From the NCBI GenBank assembly GCA_030849805.1, contig JASANZ010001831.1, positions 1 to 18,077 on the forward strand: a DNA stretch of 18,077 bases. Reading direction: 5' to 3'. The notes beneath the pieces were generated by a model. The model was not told where the DNA came from. It did no database searches and saw only the letters and a program-made list of their open reading frames with translations. Source of the stretch: Sergeia podlipaevii (lineage: Eukaryota > Euglenozoa > Kinetoplastea > Trypanosomatida > Trypanosomatidae). Below, piece after piece: positions 9,701 through 18,037 of the stretch. The position numbers and the translations under genes were made by a program. Each line of letters begins with the position of its first letter. The first letter of the stretch is position 1.

Positions 9701-12700
9701 GCAGTTTCAACGCAGCCGTGACCCATTCCTGGGCCTCTTCGGCCTCCACCCGTGCAGCTCCCTCTACCTGTGCTCGAGCAGTCCTCTCTGCACATTCAAT
9801 TTCCGTGCGTGTGTCGTGCTCCTCGTACTCTGTGAGTGCTAACTGGCGTTCATACGCAGCTTTGACCTTTGCTGCCTCTGCTGTTATCTGAGCCACAACC
9901 TTTGCTCTCTCCTTCTCCCTTCTCATATGATCCGCAGCGCTCTCTTTGATAAGATCGTCAAGGATATGCTCGCTGAGGTGCAAGACAGGGGTAAGGAAGA
10001 ATGCGTTTTCCGGTGGAATTTCACGAGGGGTTCCTGACTTCACTACTGGCTGCTCGTCCTTCTTCTCTTTGACGTCTGAGGGCAACAAAATTTTGGAGGC
10101 CTCGGCCTTTTCCTTCTCAAGGCGCGCCTGCTGCTCCTCCTCACGCTCCCGTTTCGCTGCCGCTACTGCAGCCTCGCGTTCCGCAATCAGCGTCACATTT
10201 GCCGCAGCCGCGCTGTCTAACTCCACCAAGTCGCTCGCTTCAGCATTGACAAGGGTCTCTCGTGCCTCGGCTTCCGATTCAACAACTTTAATAAGAGCCG
10301 CATGAAGAGCCCTGCGAGTGGTCTCTGCTGCTGCTGCTGCTGCTGCTGCTTCTGCTTCTTCTTGCTCTCGCCGCTGGCGTTCCTGTTCTCTTAGACGCAC
10401 AGCTTCCGCTTCCGCCTGTCTTTTCTTTTGCTCTTGCTCGTACTGCTGGCGTTGTCGCTGCTGCTCCTGACGTTCTGTCACGAGCTGAGCGGCTGCATCA
10501 CAGATCACTGACCTCACCACATCGTCACTGACCCATTCAACGGCCTCCAATAACTGACGCTGAAGTTCCTCTTTCTTCTTCTTTGCTAGTGCCGCTGCCA
10601 CCATGAATGCGCTTTCGTCCTCTTGTTGCTGCCACTGGAGTGAGCTCCGTTCCTGCTCCTCCTCCTCCTCAGTGAGTTCTCGCTCGTCTTGCTGAGTATG
10701 CCAGAGACGCTGCTGCATCTCGTCTATATCCTTCAGCTTTTGCATTAGCGCTTGCTGTCGAGCTGCGGCTGCTGCTGCCACTGCCTTCTCTTCCTCTTCA
10801 GCCTTCCTCCGCTTCCTTTCACGATCTCTCGCGGCCACTTCCACAGCCTTGCGCTGGGCAACCTCCCGCAGCTGACGCATATCTCGCTGCTCTGCTTCAT
10901 GCTTCTCTTCAAGCGATCGTGCCTGTGCCTCCTGCTCCACAACCACCCTACGCTCCTCCCTGTGCTGCTGCTTCTGTTGTTCTTCACGTAGTCGTTGCAG
11001 CCTCGCCAATTCCTTCTCTCTTTCCGCCTCAGCAGTAGCAATGGCCTCTGCTTCAGCCCTTCTACGCTGTACTTCCTTCTCTGCTTCGGCGAGAGCGCGA
11101 GCCGCTTCAGCCGCACGCATCTTTCTCTCCGCCGCCTCCTGTTCCTCCTCACGAGCTCGGTGCTGCCTTTCCTCTGCCTCCTTCCTTTCCCTTTCATTTT
11201 GTTCTCGCTCCTGTGCCTCTTGCTGTGCTCTAAGAACAGCAGCAGCAGCAGCTCTCTCGGCTTCCCTTCTCTTTTGCTCTTGCGCTGCTGCTGCTGCTGC
11301 TGCCGCTTTCAAGACCATTTTTTCCTCCTCCTCCTCCTGCTGCTCTTGAAGGCGCTGCCGCATGGCTTCCATCTTCTTGACCTCACGCTCCGCTAGCGCT
11401 TCTAACGACGAAACCGACAGATCTTTCTTCTGCCGCTGCTGTGAAGGCTCTTGCCTGTTGCTGCATTCAGGTTCACGAAGACCCACAAGTGCGGCATCTT
11501 CTTTGGAGCCCACAGCAGCAGCAACAGCAGCAGTAGGGGCATGTCTTTCGACAATAACCCGGGGGGAGAGAGCAATGCGGACGCGGGCCTCCCTGAACTC
11601 CGCTAGCATCTTCAGCAGGCGTCGCTCCCACTTCCTCTGTAGTTCCCCACGCACGTGGGATTCAGCGAGAATAACCGCAAAGCATGTGGAGCGCAAAACG
11701 CGCGCCTGTTCATTTCTCCACGCTCTCACTCGTCCTTCTTCCTCCTCTTCTTCTTCCTCCTCTTGTCTTCTATTTTCTAGCTGACGATAATGATAATGTA
11801 GCTGCCCTTGTGGTATGAGCTGCCGCCGCCGCTGCTGCTGCTGCTGCTCCTGTACTAATGGTTGGTGTCGTCGGCGTCGTTCCGCACTGACGTCCGCTCC
11901 TGCGGCAGTATCGATTCCATCTTTTTCTTCTTCTTCTTCATCGCGATAACGGTGATGATGCTCGTGAGAAGATCCACGGCGAGGATGATAAATGTCGTCG
12001 TAATGACCACCGTTGCTGTAAGGGAGGCGGTCCTTGTGCTGCTTCGGCACTTCACCCTTCAAAGGTACATCAAGATGACTACTCGAGGGGACTGCATATC
12101 GAGGATCTTGCTCCGGCACAGGCATCCAACTTCCGGGACGAAGAGACCGATCGTTCCGCGTATGACCCGACGCAACCGCCGTTTCAGGAAACACTTCACG
12201 CGATGCCATCCTCTCCCATGTCTGCGGTGCCATCCGACTGCCCTTGCCAAGATGTGGACCGCCATTCATCGATGTGGCATGCTGAGGTTCATATGGCTGC
12301 TGCGACATGTGCACAGATGAAGATAAAGAGGAAAGAGAAGATAGCGGTCTTCTCGAGTTTGCATGAAGTGGGCAAGCCTTTGATGCCGCTTGCAGTGGTT
12401 GATGAGCTGCTGCCCGCGTCACACATGGAGAAGAGGAAGGTCGCTTATGTAGCACTGGGGCCGATGGGCAACGTGCGGAAACAGCGACAGTGGCTGCGGA
12501 GAGAGGGGTTTGTCTCGCTCTCTCTGCGGCTGTGCCGTAGCTCGTACTGTCGTGTGCTACCGTACCAGTGAGCTGTGGAGGAACAAGCGAGCAAGAAGAT
12601 GCAGGAGCGACACGTGGCGGCACGCCATACGTGGAATTTGAATTATGGTCCTCACGGAGTCGTCGAACGCCCTCCTCTTCAGGGCTCTCAAACTGCGCTT

Positions 12701-13133
12701 TACGTGGCGATGAGTGAGCTGCGCGAGCAATACGTGGTGGAGATGGCAACGGAGGTGGTGGACTACGCACTTCGCGAGGCAGCCCCACCTCGTGCGATGG
12801 GGCTGAACTAGGTGAGAGAGAGGTGGTGAGATGCTTTTCCCTTGCGTGTGGCTCTTCCTGGCGGTGTTGTTGTTGCTGCTGCTTCTCCTGCTCAGCCTTA
12901 AGTTCGCGCACACGCCGCCTCAGCGCTTGCCGCTCCTCGCTCTTGCCGCCGCCCTGGGCCTTGAGACGATGATACTCCATCACTAACTCACTAGTGCGCT
13001 GGATATCATAAAGCAGTGCATTACTACTCTTTGCTGACTCTCCAGTCCTCGCAGACGCTGATGCTAGTGTGGGTGCATGACCAAGTGGATCTCTATGTAG
13101 AACGCGATCGTATCCGCTTCCTGCGGGCAAGCA

Positions 13134-13170
<37 letters not shown>

Positions 13171-13400
13171 GGACAACTACGACTACGACTAGCGCAAGAA
13201 GGAGACATTTCGGCAGCAACAGCGGCGGCGGCGGCGATGGCGGCTCGAGGGAAGCTGCCTTCTCTTCTCGCAGCTCCTCCGTCCGAATATCGGAGATTAC
13301 CCACGGAGGGATTAGCATAATGCTGAGAGAGTGAGCTCCTCGTTGCTGGCGCATCAGTGGATGAATTCACGTGCGCATTTTGGCGTTGTTCAGTAAACAT
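6765..13400 (-). CDS. Giant coiled-coil scaffold protein of unknown function
   Basis: A 2211-residue protein from ATG at 13400 to TAA at 6765. I do not recognise the family. Layout: 1-560, disordered and low-complexity, with a Gln12 run at 78-89, Ser/Pro/His-rich stretches, a short helix-like segment near 130-180, and a Gln5 run near 520; about 550-562, a poly-Glu run; about 565-620, a less biased helical segment rich in Arg, Leu and Trp; about 660-1450, a very long E/Q/R/A/K-rich coiled coil with Ala8 runs; about 1450-1790, acidic and Ser/Thr/Ala-rich with only short ordered islands; about 1795-2040, a more normal composition; then a Gly-rich linker and a C-terminal helix. A degenerate 17-residue motif recurs eight times from 958 to 2188. 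There is no motor, nuclease, kinase or transmembrane segment. Such proteins in trypanosomatids are usually cytoskeletal (basal body, flagellum, attachment zone), which is inference. The frame stays open upstream only to a GTG at 13415, directly preceded by TGA, and the predicted splice site falls inside that GTG, so ATG 13400 is the start. Confidence 0.88.
6837..10529 (-). repeat. Eight copies of a degenerate 17-residue helical motif in the giant protein
   Basis: Copies, with residues numbered from ATG 13400: SDDVVRSVICDAAAQLV 958-974 (10479-10529); SEHILDDLIKESAADHM 1143-1159 (9924-9974); SEGIMDTFVKAAAVAAI 1290-1306 (9483-9533); CDTMLERMITEAAAAAT 1424-1440 (9081-9131); CNDIFQGLLCDAVVAAA 1543-1559 (8724-8774); SETLLNVFCTHAARVAL 1798-1814 (7959-8009); SERVSSDFIAFATKLLL 1968-1984 (7449-7499); LENITQDLVSDTSNWLA 2172-2188 (6837-6887). 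Shared positions: S/C at 1, D/E/N at 2, hydrophobic at 4, 8 and 9 (and usually 5), acidic at 11 in five of eight, A/S/T at 12 and 13 (Val at 13 once). Several are preceded by Pro and hydrophobics, as in PVLHL and PVIQA. The hydrophobic spacing is that of an amphipathic helix. The alignment was made by eye. Confidence 0.6.
10326..10349 (-). repeat. Ala8 run from a GCA repeat in the giant gene
   Basis: Eight consecutive GCA codons (TGC on the plus strand) encode Ala8 within the coiled-coil region. It is the same trinucleotide repeat that encodes glutamine elsewhere in the gene, read in another frame. Confidence 0.9.
11283..11306 (-). repeat. Ala8 run in the giant gene
   Basis: Eight Ala codons (six GCA flanked by GCG on each side) near the start of the long coiled coil. 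An uninterrupted Ala run inside E/Q/R-rich sequence is compatible with continuous helix. Confidence 0.9.
13134..13169 (-). repeat. Gln12 run from a CAG repeat in the giant gene
   Basis: Eleven CAG codons plus one CAA encode Gln12 at residues 78-89. The nearly pure repeat suggests recent or ongoing length change. It lies in the disordered N-terminal part, where a few glutamines more or less are unlikely to matter structurally. Confidence 0.95.
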
Positions 13401-13414
13401 TTGCTTTCGTGGCA

Positions 13415-13478
13415 CTCAACGTATTGTAAAAAAAGAAAAAGAAAAAGGCAGCAAAAAGGAAGAGAGGTAGAAAAAAAG
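13415..13478 (-). promoter_or_regulatory. Predicted spliced-leader acceptor for the giant gene
   Basis: On the minus strand about 51 bases (13478-13428) are pyrimidine except for three positions. The first AG after the tract is at 13416-13415, with none inside it. This is the clearest acceptor in the window. The mature mRNA would start at 13414, giving a 5' leader of only 14 nt before the ATG at 13400. It also removes the first base of the GTG that otherwise extends the frame, which decides the start codon. Confidence 0.7.
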
Positions 13479-13671
13479 TTTTTTCTTTTTTTTTTCTCTC
13501 TATACACTGTGCTTACGTTTTCTTCTTTAAAATAATATATATTGAATTACAAAACAAAACAAAAATTCACGGTCTATCCACTACCCTTCGCAGTTCTATA
13601 TATATATATGTGTTAGAGACTGGCCCCTTCTTCTTCAGAGCCACCTAAAATGCCTGAAGGTGATATTGCAC

Positions 13672-13693
13672 CACACACACACACACACACACA
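13672..13693. repeat. (CA)11 dinucleotide microsatellite
   Basis: About eleven CA units in the non-coding spacer, followed by an AT-rich run. Confidence 0.9.
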
Positions 13694-14097
13694 ATATGTA
13701 TATATATCAATCCTCCTCTTCTTTCTTCTTTCTATATATAGATTTTTTCGTCCAACGTCACAAAAAGAAAAAAAAAAAACACACACGGCACAAACAAACA
13801 AACAAACAAAAAAAAAGGAAGAAGGAGGAGAGATCAAGCGCAAGGGCAAGCAAGAAAAGAAAAAATCGCTACTTCACACCTTTCTTCGTTTTCAGGCTTC
13901 AAATAGCTACTTAAAAACAAAAAAAAGATGGCGAAGTATCTTTTCTTTATTCTTGCGCTTCTTCCTCTTTCTTTTTTTTTTTGGGGGGGGGCCAGGAGAA
14001 CTATTGCTGAACCTCACTTCCTACTCCACGTTCAATGAGTGTCTTTGTGAAAAGTACCTCTTACAAGGTAAAGATGAAGAAGTGAGAGGCACGCGTG

Positions 14098-14132
<35 letters not shown>
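14098..14132. repeat. Compound (CT)10-(AT)n microsatellite
   Basis: Ten CT units pass directly into about seven AT units in the non-coding spacer, probably part of the reductase 3' UTR or the following intergenic RNA. Confidence 0.9.
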
Positions 14133-14940
14133 AATAGAACTAAGTACCAAAAAAAAGGGTTAGCTGCTTCTGTATGAGTACTTCAAATAATCAAAAGGAA
14201 AAAAAAAATCATCGACATATACACATATATGTATATATTCAAAGAACAAAAAAAAAGTTTGGGAAAGAATGAGTGGAGAAAGAAAAAAATGTGAAAATTG
14301 AATAATAAAAAAAAGGATTAAAAAAAAACAATAGAAGAAAAAATGACTGCACGTTCTTCCTTCATTTCTCTTAGAGCTAAGAGGTCTTCCATAACACTCA
14401 GAGAAAAAAAAAAGCATAATCATAATAATCGCCTAATCAAGCAATTGCTGAATGACTCCGCGCTGGACTCTGACCAAGGTGATAACTTGCTCAACCTATT
14501 GTCTATTTGTTGTTCTTATTGCTTATTCTGCTGGCTTGCCTCCACTGTTTCCTAAAGTATATATATACTAACAATATGGCGGCATAGCAGCGAACATACA
14601 CATACAAACACACTACCCACACACACGCACACACATAGAAGCGGCATACCCAAGAGTATCTGCCGTCGTTGTTGCTATCAAGGCACTACCCAGTGTGTAC
14701 ATGCATGAATGTATGTGCATGTGTACGCATTTCATACCTTTCAACTCAATAGTGGCAAAAAAAAAAATGGGTAAGCCAAACCATAAAAAAATAACGGCTC
14801 CATAACATACCGTGAATGAGAAATTGATAAATAAATAAACAGATAGTAATAAAAATGATAAACGGAAACTGATGAGGACAAAAAAGAGTCTACGCACCGC
14901 TTGTACGTGCAATAGCTTCCCTTTCCTCTCTCACAAGCCT

Positions 14941-15963
14941 TCACGAGGAGCTCATCTGGACAATTCCTTTCTTGCCGCCGCGCACAAACACTTCATCCCA
15001 CACATCTGGCAGCTTCTCTAACGATGAAGCAATCACAGTGGGGTAATCAAATTTCATCTCGCTAAGCTCCTTCAGAACAAAGTCTAGCTGCACCTGCCGC
15101 TCCTCATAGGACATCTTGCTGAGGTAGGTGGGCAAGAACAACCCCTGCATGGTCACCTCCTTGTAGATGAGACTGGAGCCAGAAAAGAAGAGTCCAAAGC
15201 TGTTCTGGGCACCATACGTCACCACATGCCCACCAGGCGCCATTAGCTTCATGAAAGTGTCAAAGTAGCGGCCACCGACGCCGTTGAGGTAGAGCGCTGC
15301 GCCACCACACGAGTTCCCCATCGCCGCTGTCATAGCACGTGCTCCTTTACCATTGTACTCGAATACCTTCGAGCCATACTTGGCGTGTCGTGCCTTGGCA
15401 GCCTCGAACCGCTCGCCCGCTGCCGCTGCGGTAAAGACAGGTACGTTCTGACGTTGCGCCAGCGCTGCTACAGCGAGTGAGGTGACGCTACTCCCTCCAT
15501 TCTGAATTACCACTTTGCCAGGCTTCAGCCCTGCATAGCCTTGAAGAAGCTGTTGAGCCGCCAAGTAATTACTCGCATTTACCGCGAGTTTCTCCATCGA
15601 CTTGTCGATCTTGTGTACCGCGTTGGCGGGCACAACGACGTGCGTTGCCCACGTGCCGTTGATAGGGCTCACCCACACGAGATCCCCTTCCTTCATGTGT
15701 GAGGAGCCACCACCCCCGGCAGCGACTACGCTGCCCACACCCTCACAGCCACCAACGCGCGGGAAGGGCGACATGTTCACGAGTTTACGACCCAGCGCGG
15801 TGCCGTTGATGATTGCTGCGTCTGTGCGGTGTAGTGGGGCCGCATGCATCTTTACCACGACGGCTTCCTTACCAGGGGTGAGGTCTACATGGTTGAGGTG
15901 CAAGACATCCGCGATCGGGCCACTTCGCGCATATCGCCATCCACGGGAGGAAATCTTTGACAT
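14941..15963 (-). CDS. Zinc-free MDR oxidoreductase, 2-enoyl thioester reductase-like (MECR/Etr1 type), probably mitochondrial
   Basis: A 340-residue protein from ATG at 15963 to TGA at 14941. Its pattern follows MECR/Etr1, which reduce trans-2-enoyl-ACP with NADPH in the last step of mitochondrial type II fatty acid synthesis. Matches: AAPLHRTD 41-48 (MECR AAPINPSD), VGGCEGVGSVV 70-80, GTWATHVVV 103-111, VVIQNG 151-156, LYLNGVGG 224-231, GGHVVTYGAQ 244-253, and SLIYKEVTMQGLFL 264-277 (MECR LLIFKDLKLRGFWL). The structural-zinc cysteines of alcohol dehydrogenases are absent, as in MECR. The N-terminus is short and basic (K3, R7, R10, R13), compatible with a mitochondrial presequence. Oddities: the catalytic Tyr of MECR (in GNYG) has no counterpart in the corresponding INGTALGRK stretch, and the nucleotide-binding loop NGGSSVTSLAV lacks the usual glycine spacing. 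It may therefore be a diverged or non-canonical family member. The frame is open upstream to a GTG at 16077, but ATG 15963 is the first ATG. Confidence 0.85.
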   Translation of the reverse strand: MSKISSRGWRYARSGPIADVLHLNHVDLTPGKEAVVVKMHAAPLHRTDAAIINGTALGRKLVNMSPFPRVGGCEGVGSVVAAGGGGSSHMKEGDLVWVSPINGTWATHVVVPANAVHKIDKSMEKLAVNASNYLAAQQLLQGYAGLKPGKVVIQNGGSSVTSLAVAALAQRQNVPVFTAAAAGERFEAAKARHAKYGSKVFEYNGKGARAMTAAMGNSCGGAALYLNGVGGRYFDTFMKLMAPGGHVVTYGAQNSFGLFFSGSSLIYKEVTMQGLFLPTYLSKMSYEERQVQLDFVLKELSEMKFDYPTVIASSLEKLPDVWDEVFVRGGKKGIVQMSSS

Positions 15964-16159
15964 TTGTGTTCCCCCTTTTTTTCTTCTTTCGCCTGCTACC
16001 CGCGAATATACGTCAAAGCTCTTCGTATCACTGTGTGTGTGTTTGTGTGTCCGCCTCCACGAATTTGGACTATGCACTATTTTAAGCTATGATAACAAGA
16101 ATAATAGTAATAATAGTTTTATTATTACGAAAAAACAGAACTTCTTCCTCACGATACAA

Positions 16160-16182
16160 CTGAGATTACAAAAAAAAAGGAG
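16160..16182 (-). promoter_or_regulatory. Predicted spliced-leader acceptor for the reductase gene
   Basis: On the minus strand a T-run (about 16178-16170) leads to the first AG at 16161-16160, giving a leader of about 196 nt with no ATG. A second AG, at 16088-16087 behind a weaker T-rich tract, is an alternative that would give a leader of about 123 nt. Confidence 0.45.
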
Positions 16183-16660
16183 TGCGTAGAGAGCTATATC
16201 CACACACACACGCGCGAGTTGCTGCCACTGCCTAATATACTAGCTTTCCTATTTGCTACGGTCGTTGAATGCCAAAGAAGAAAAAATATATATATTTGGA
16301 TCAATATAATATCAAAGCTACTTTTAGAACCAACTCCCTTTTTGTGATAAGCAGTTCAAAAAAAGAAAAAACGCAAGCAAGTTTCCTTTAAAAAAAAGGT
16401 ACTAACAAATTTCCGCTAACTTTGGGGAGGGGGAGATAGTAATATGATGGCGTGGATGTTTTTAAAATAGAAAAAAAATGTGTACTTCTAAACTACAGGG
16501 CTTGCGCGTATTACGTATGATGTTTCTCCACTTGGAAACAAGCAAACAAACAAACAAAAAAAAAACTACGATAAGAAAAAGGGGAAAAGCGCTAGCCTTT
16601 CCTTATTGAACAACAACAAGAAAAAAAGAAAAGATACAACTTGTATAGACAAATTCGGTT

Positions 16661-16678
16661 ATATATATATATATATAT
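16661..16678. repeat. (AT)9 dinucleotide microsatellite
   Basis: Nine AT units in the non-coding spacer upstream of the reductase gene. Confidence 0.9.
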
Positions 16679-18037
16679 GTAGTGCTACGTATGAGCTAGC
16701 GAGTATTAAATATATGGGCAGCACGTTGCTACTATACTTTGCGAAGCAAGGAAGAGAGGCTAACAGACAGTTACTAATAGTATCTTCGCCCCCCCCCTCC
16801 CCTCTTCTAAAAAAAAAAAAATACTGAAAAGAATAAAAGATAAAGTTCTCAGGAAATAAAAGAAGTCTTGGCACAAAGAAAGAAAGAAAAAAACAACGTT
16901 TGCCGCACCTACGGAATAACCAAAGTACTATAAGTCTTTATATTAAAATATGTGGTCGGTGGAAAAAAAAAAGGAAAAAAAAAGGATACAATTGCTATAA
17001 CTACTATACAATGTACATATAATACAAACGCAGACACACACACACAGTAATGATGATAATGATCAAACATAAAAATATTCAAAAAAAAAAAAAGAAGAAA
17101 AGAAAGAAATAGAAGAGAATGCAGCATGTAAGAGGAAAAAAAGTAATAACATTTCAGTCCCAATCATACTCTAGACAGGCAGAAAAATATAAAATAAAAA
17201 AGAAAGGGCGGAGAAGGCACAGAAAAGCTACTTCTCAAGCTCCAAGATAGCTGTGTGTAAGATATTCAGCACCCATCCTGATCCATCCACTGAAAGCAGG
17301 CATATAGTGCAACATATCGACCTGACACCAACTGGTATCGATCCCCTCACATAGCTTCTCATCTTTTTTTTTTTTTTTGAAAAATCTTTGCTTTTTATAA
17401 ACCGTGTCAGTATTTTGTTATTCTCTCCTGGTGATATATACGCGTGTGTGTGTGTACGTGCGCGGTAAACAGAGTTACTACTCCTTGTGTTCACCAAAGG
17501 TCCTTCCCTACAAATACTATCATTTTATTAATAGAGAGAAAGAAGATCACCAACACACAGAGACAAAGACGTCCTTTTTAAAAATCCCTGTTTTTCACTT
17601 TTTTTTTTTTAAAAAAAAGACCCCATATAGTTCACCTACGATGTTCACTACACATTGCAATCACTCACGAACATCATTACTACCCCCAACAAATCTCACC
17701 TATCATATGTTTATCTTTCCTTCTTTATCTTCAGGCCTCTTTCATGCTTATGACTGCCTTCTACTTGATTTCGTCGCGCACACGCACACAAAAAAAGGTA
17801 ATAAAACGACAATCCAGAAGAAAAAAAAAAGACTTTGCCTCCTGCCTTGCCTAAAATAAAAACGTGACGTAAAACGTGTCTTCTATAAGTACGCTTGAGT
17901 GTGTGTAAGCAGTTTTGCTACATTCACAAAACCAAAAACATAAATTACCAAATCAACCCGATAAACGTTCCGCCAACAAACAAAACATCAGCAAAAAAAA
18001 AAAAGACCTCCCGTCCTAGCAACACACTACGTCACGT

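Larger units (their letters stand above)
13401..14940. other. Spacer between the reductase gene and the giant gene
   Basis: This 1.5 kb spacer contains the reductase 3' UTR and the giant gene's very short leader. It includes a (CA)11 tract at about 13672-13693, a T11G9 block at 13972-13991, a (CT)10 tract joined to an AT run at 14098-14132, and many A-runs. Two patches have more balanced composition (about 14430-14550 and 14640-14745). A plus-strand frame of 70 codons (14343-14555) and a minus-strand frame of 99 codons that starts at TTG (14613-14912) show no domain and are not called as genes. Confidence 0.65.
15964..18037. other. Spacer between the upstream partial gene and the reductase gene
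   Basis: This 2.07 kb spacer holds the 3' UTR of the gene entering from the right and the reductase leader. It includes an (AT)9 tract at 16661-16678, a C8 run near 16790-16797, a CAAA-type run near 16543-16557, and many A-runs. A balanced-composition patch at about 17222-17350 stands out. A minus-strand frame of 89 codons across it (17228-17497) begins at TTG, is interrupted by a lysine homopolymer and shows no domain. The 151-codon plus-strand frame at 17404-17859 is low-complexity. No gene is called. Confidence 0.65.

Noticed and set aside
6863..13354. Many open frames of 60-170 codons on both strands across the giant gene (for example 8404-8913, 8961-9605, 11362-11784 and 11862-12320 on plus; 10745-11197 and 12557-12913 on minus)
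   Set aside because: They are shadows of repetitive coding DNA: runs of GCA, CAG and GAG codons rarely make stops in other frames. Their products are repeats of L, S, C, A or R with no domain, and most oppose the direction of the array.
13401..13415. GTG at 13415 as start of the giant protein
   Set aside because: GTG is not a normal nuclear start. A TGA directly precedes it, and the predicted splice acceptor removes its first base.
14083..14103. Palindrome around GCACGCGTGC next to the CT repeat
   Set aside because: A perfect 10-base palindrome is expected many times by chance in 18 kb, and no loop or flanking stem makes it special.
14343..14555. 70-codon plus-strand frame starting at ATG, with a hydrophobic C-terminal end
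   Set aside because: It opposes all genes of the array, has no recognisable homology, and its first half is A-rich homopolymer sequence.
14613..14912. 99-codon minus-strand frame with hydrophobic stretches
   Set aside because: It starts at TTG in the 3' UTR of the reductase. The hydrophobic residues come from T-rich DNA.
15964..16077. GTG at 16077 as start of the reductase, adding 38 residues
   Set aside because: It is not an ATG. The added peptide is His/Thr/Lys-rich from repeat-like DNA, and MECR similarity begins after ATG 15963.
17228..17497. 89-codon minus-strand frame
   Set aside because: It begins at TTG, runs through a poly-lysine homopolymer and has no domain. Only the composition of part of the DNA is notable, reported as a finding.
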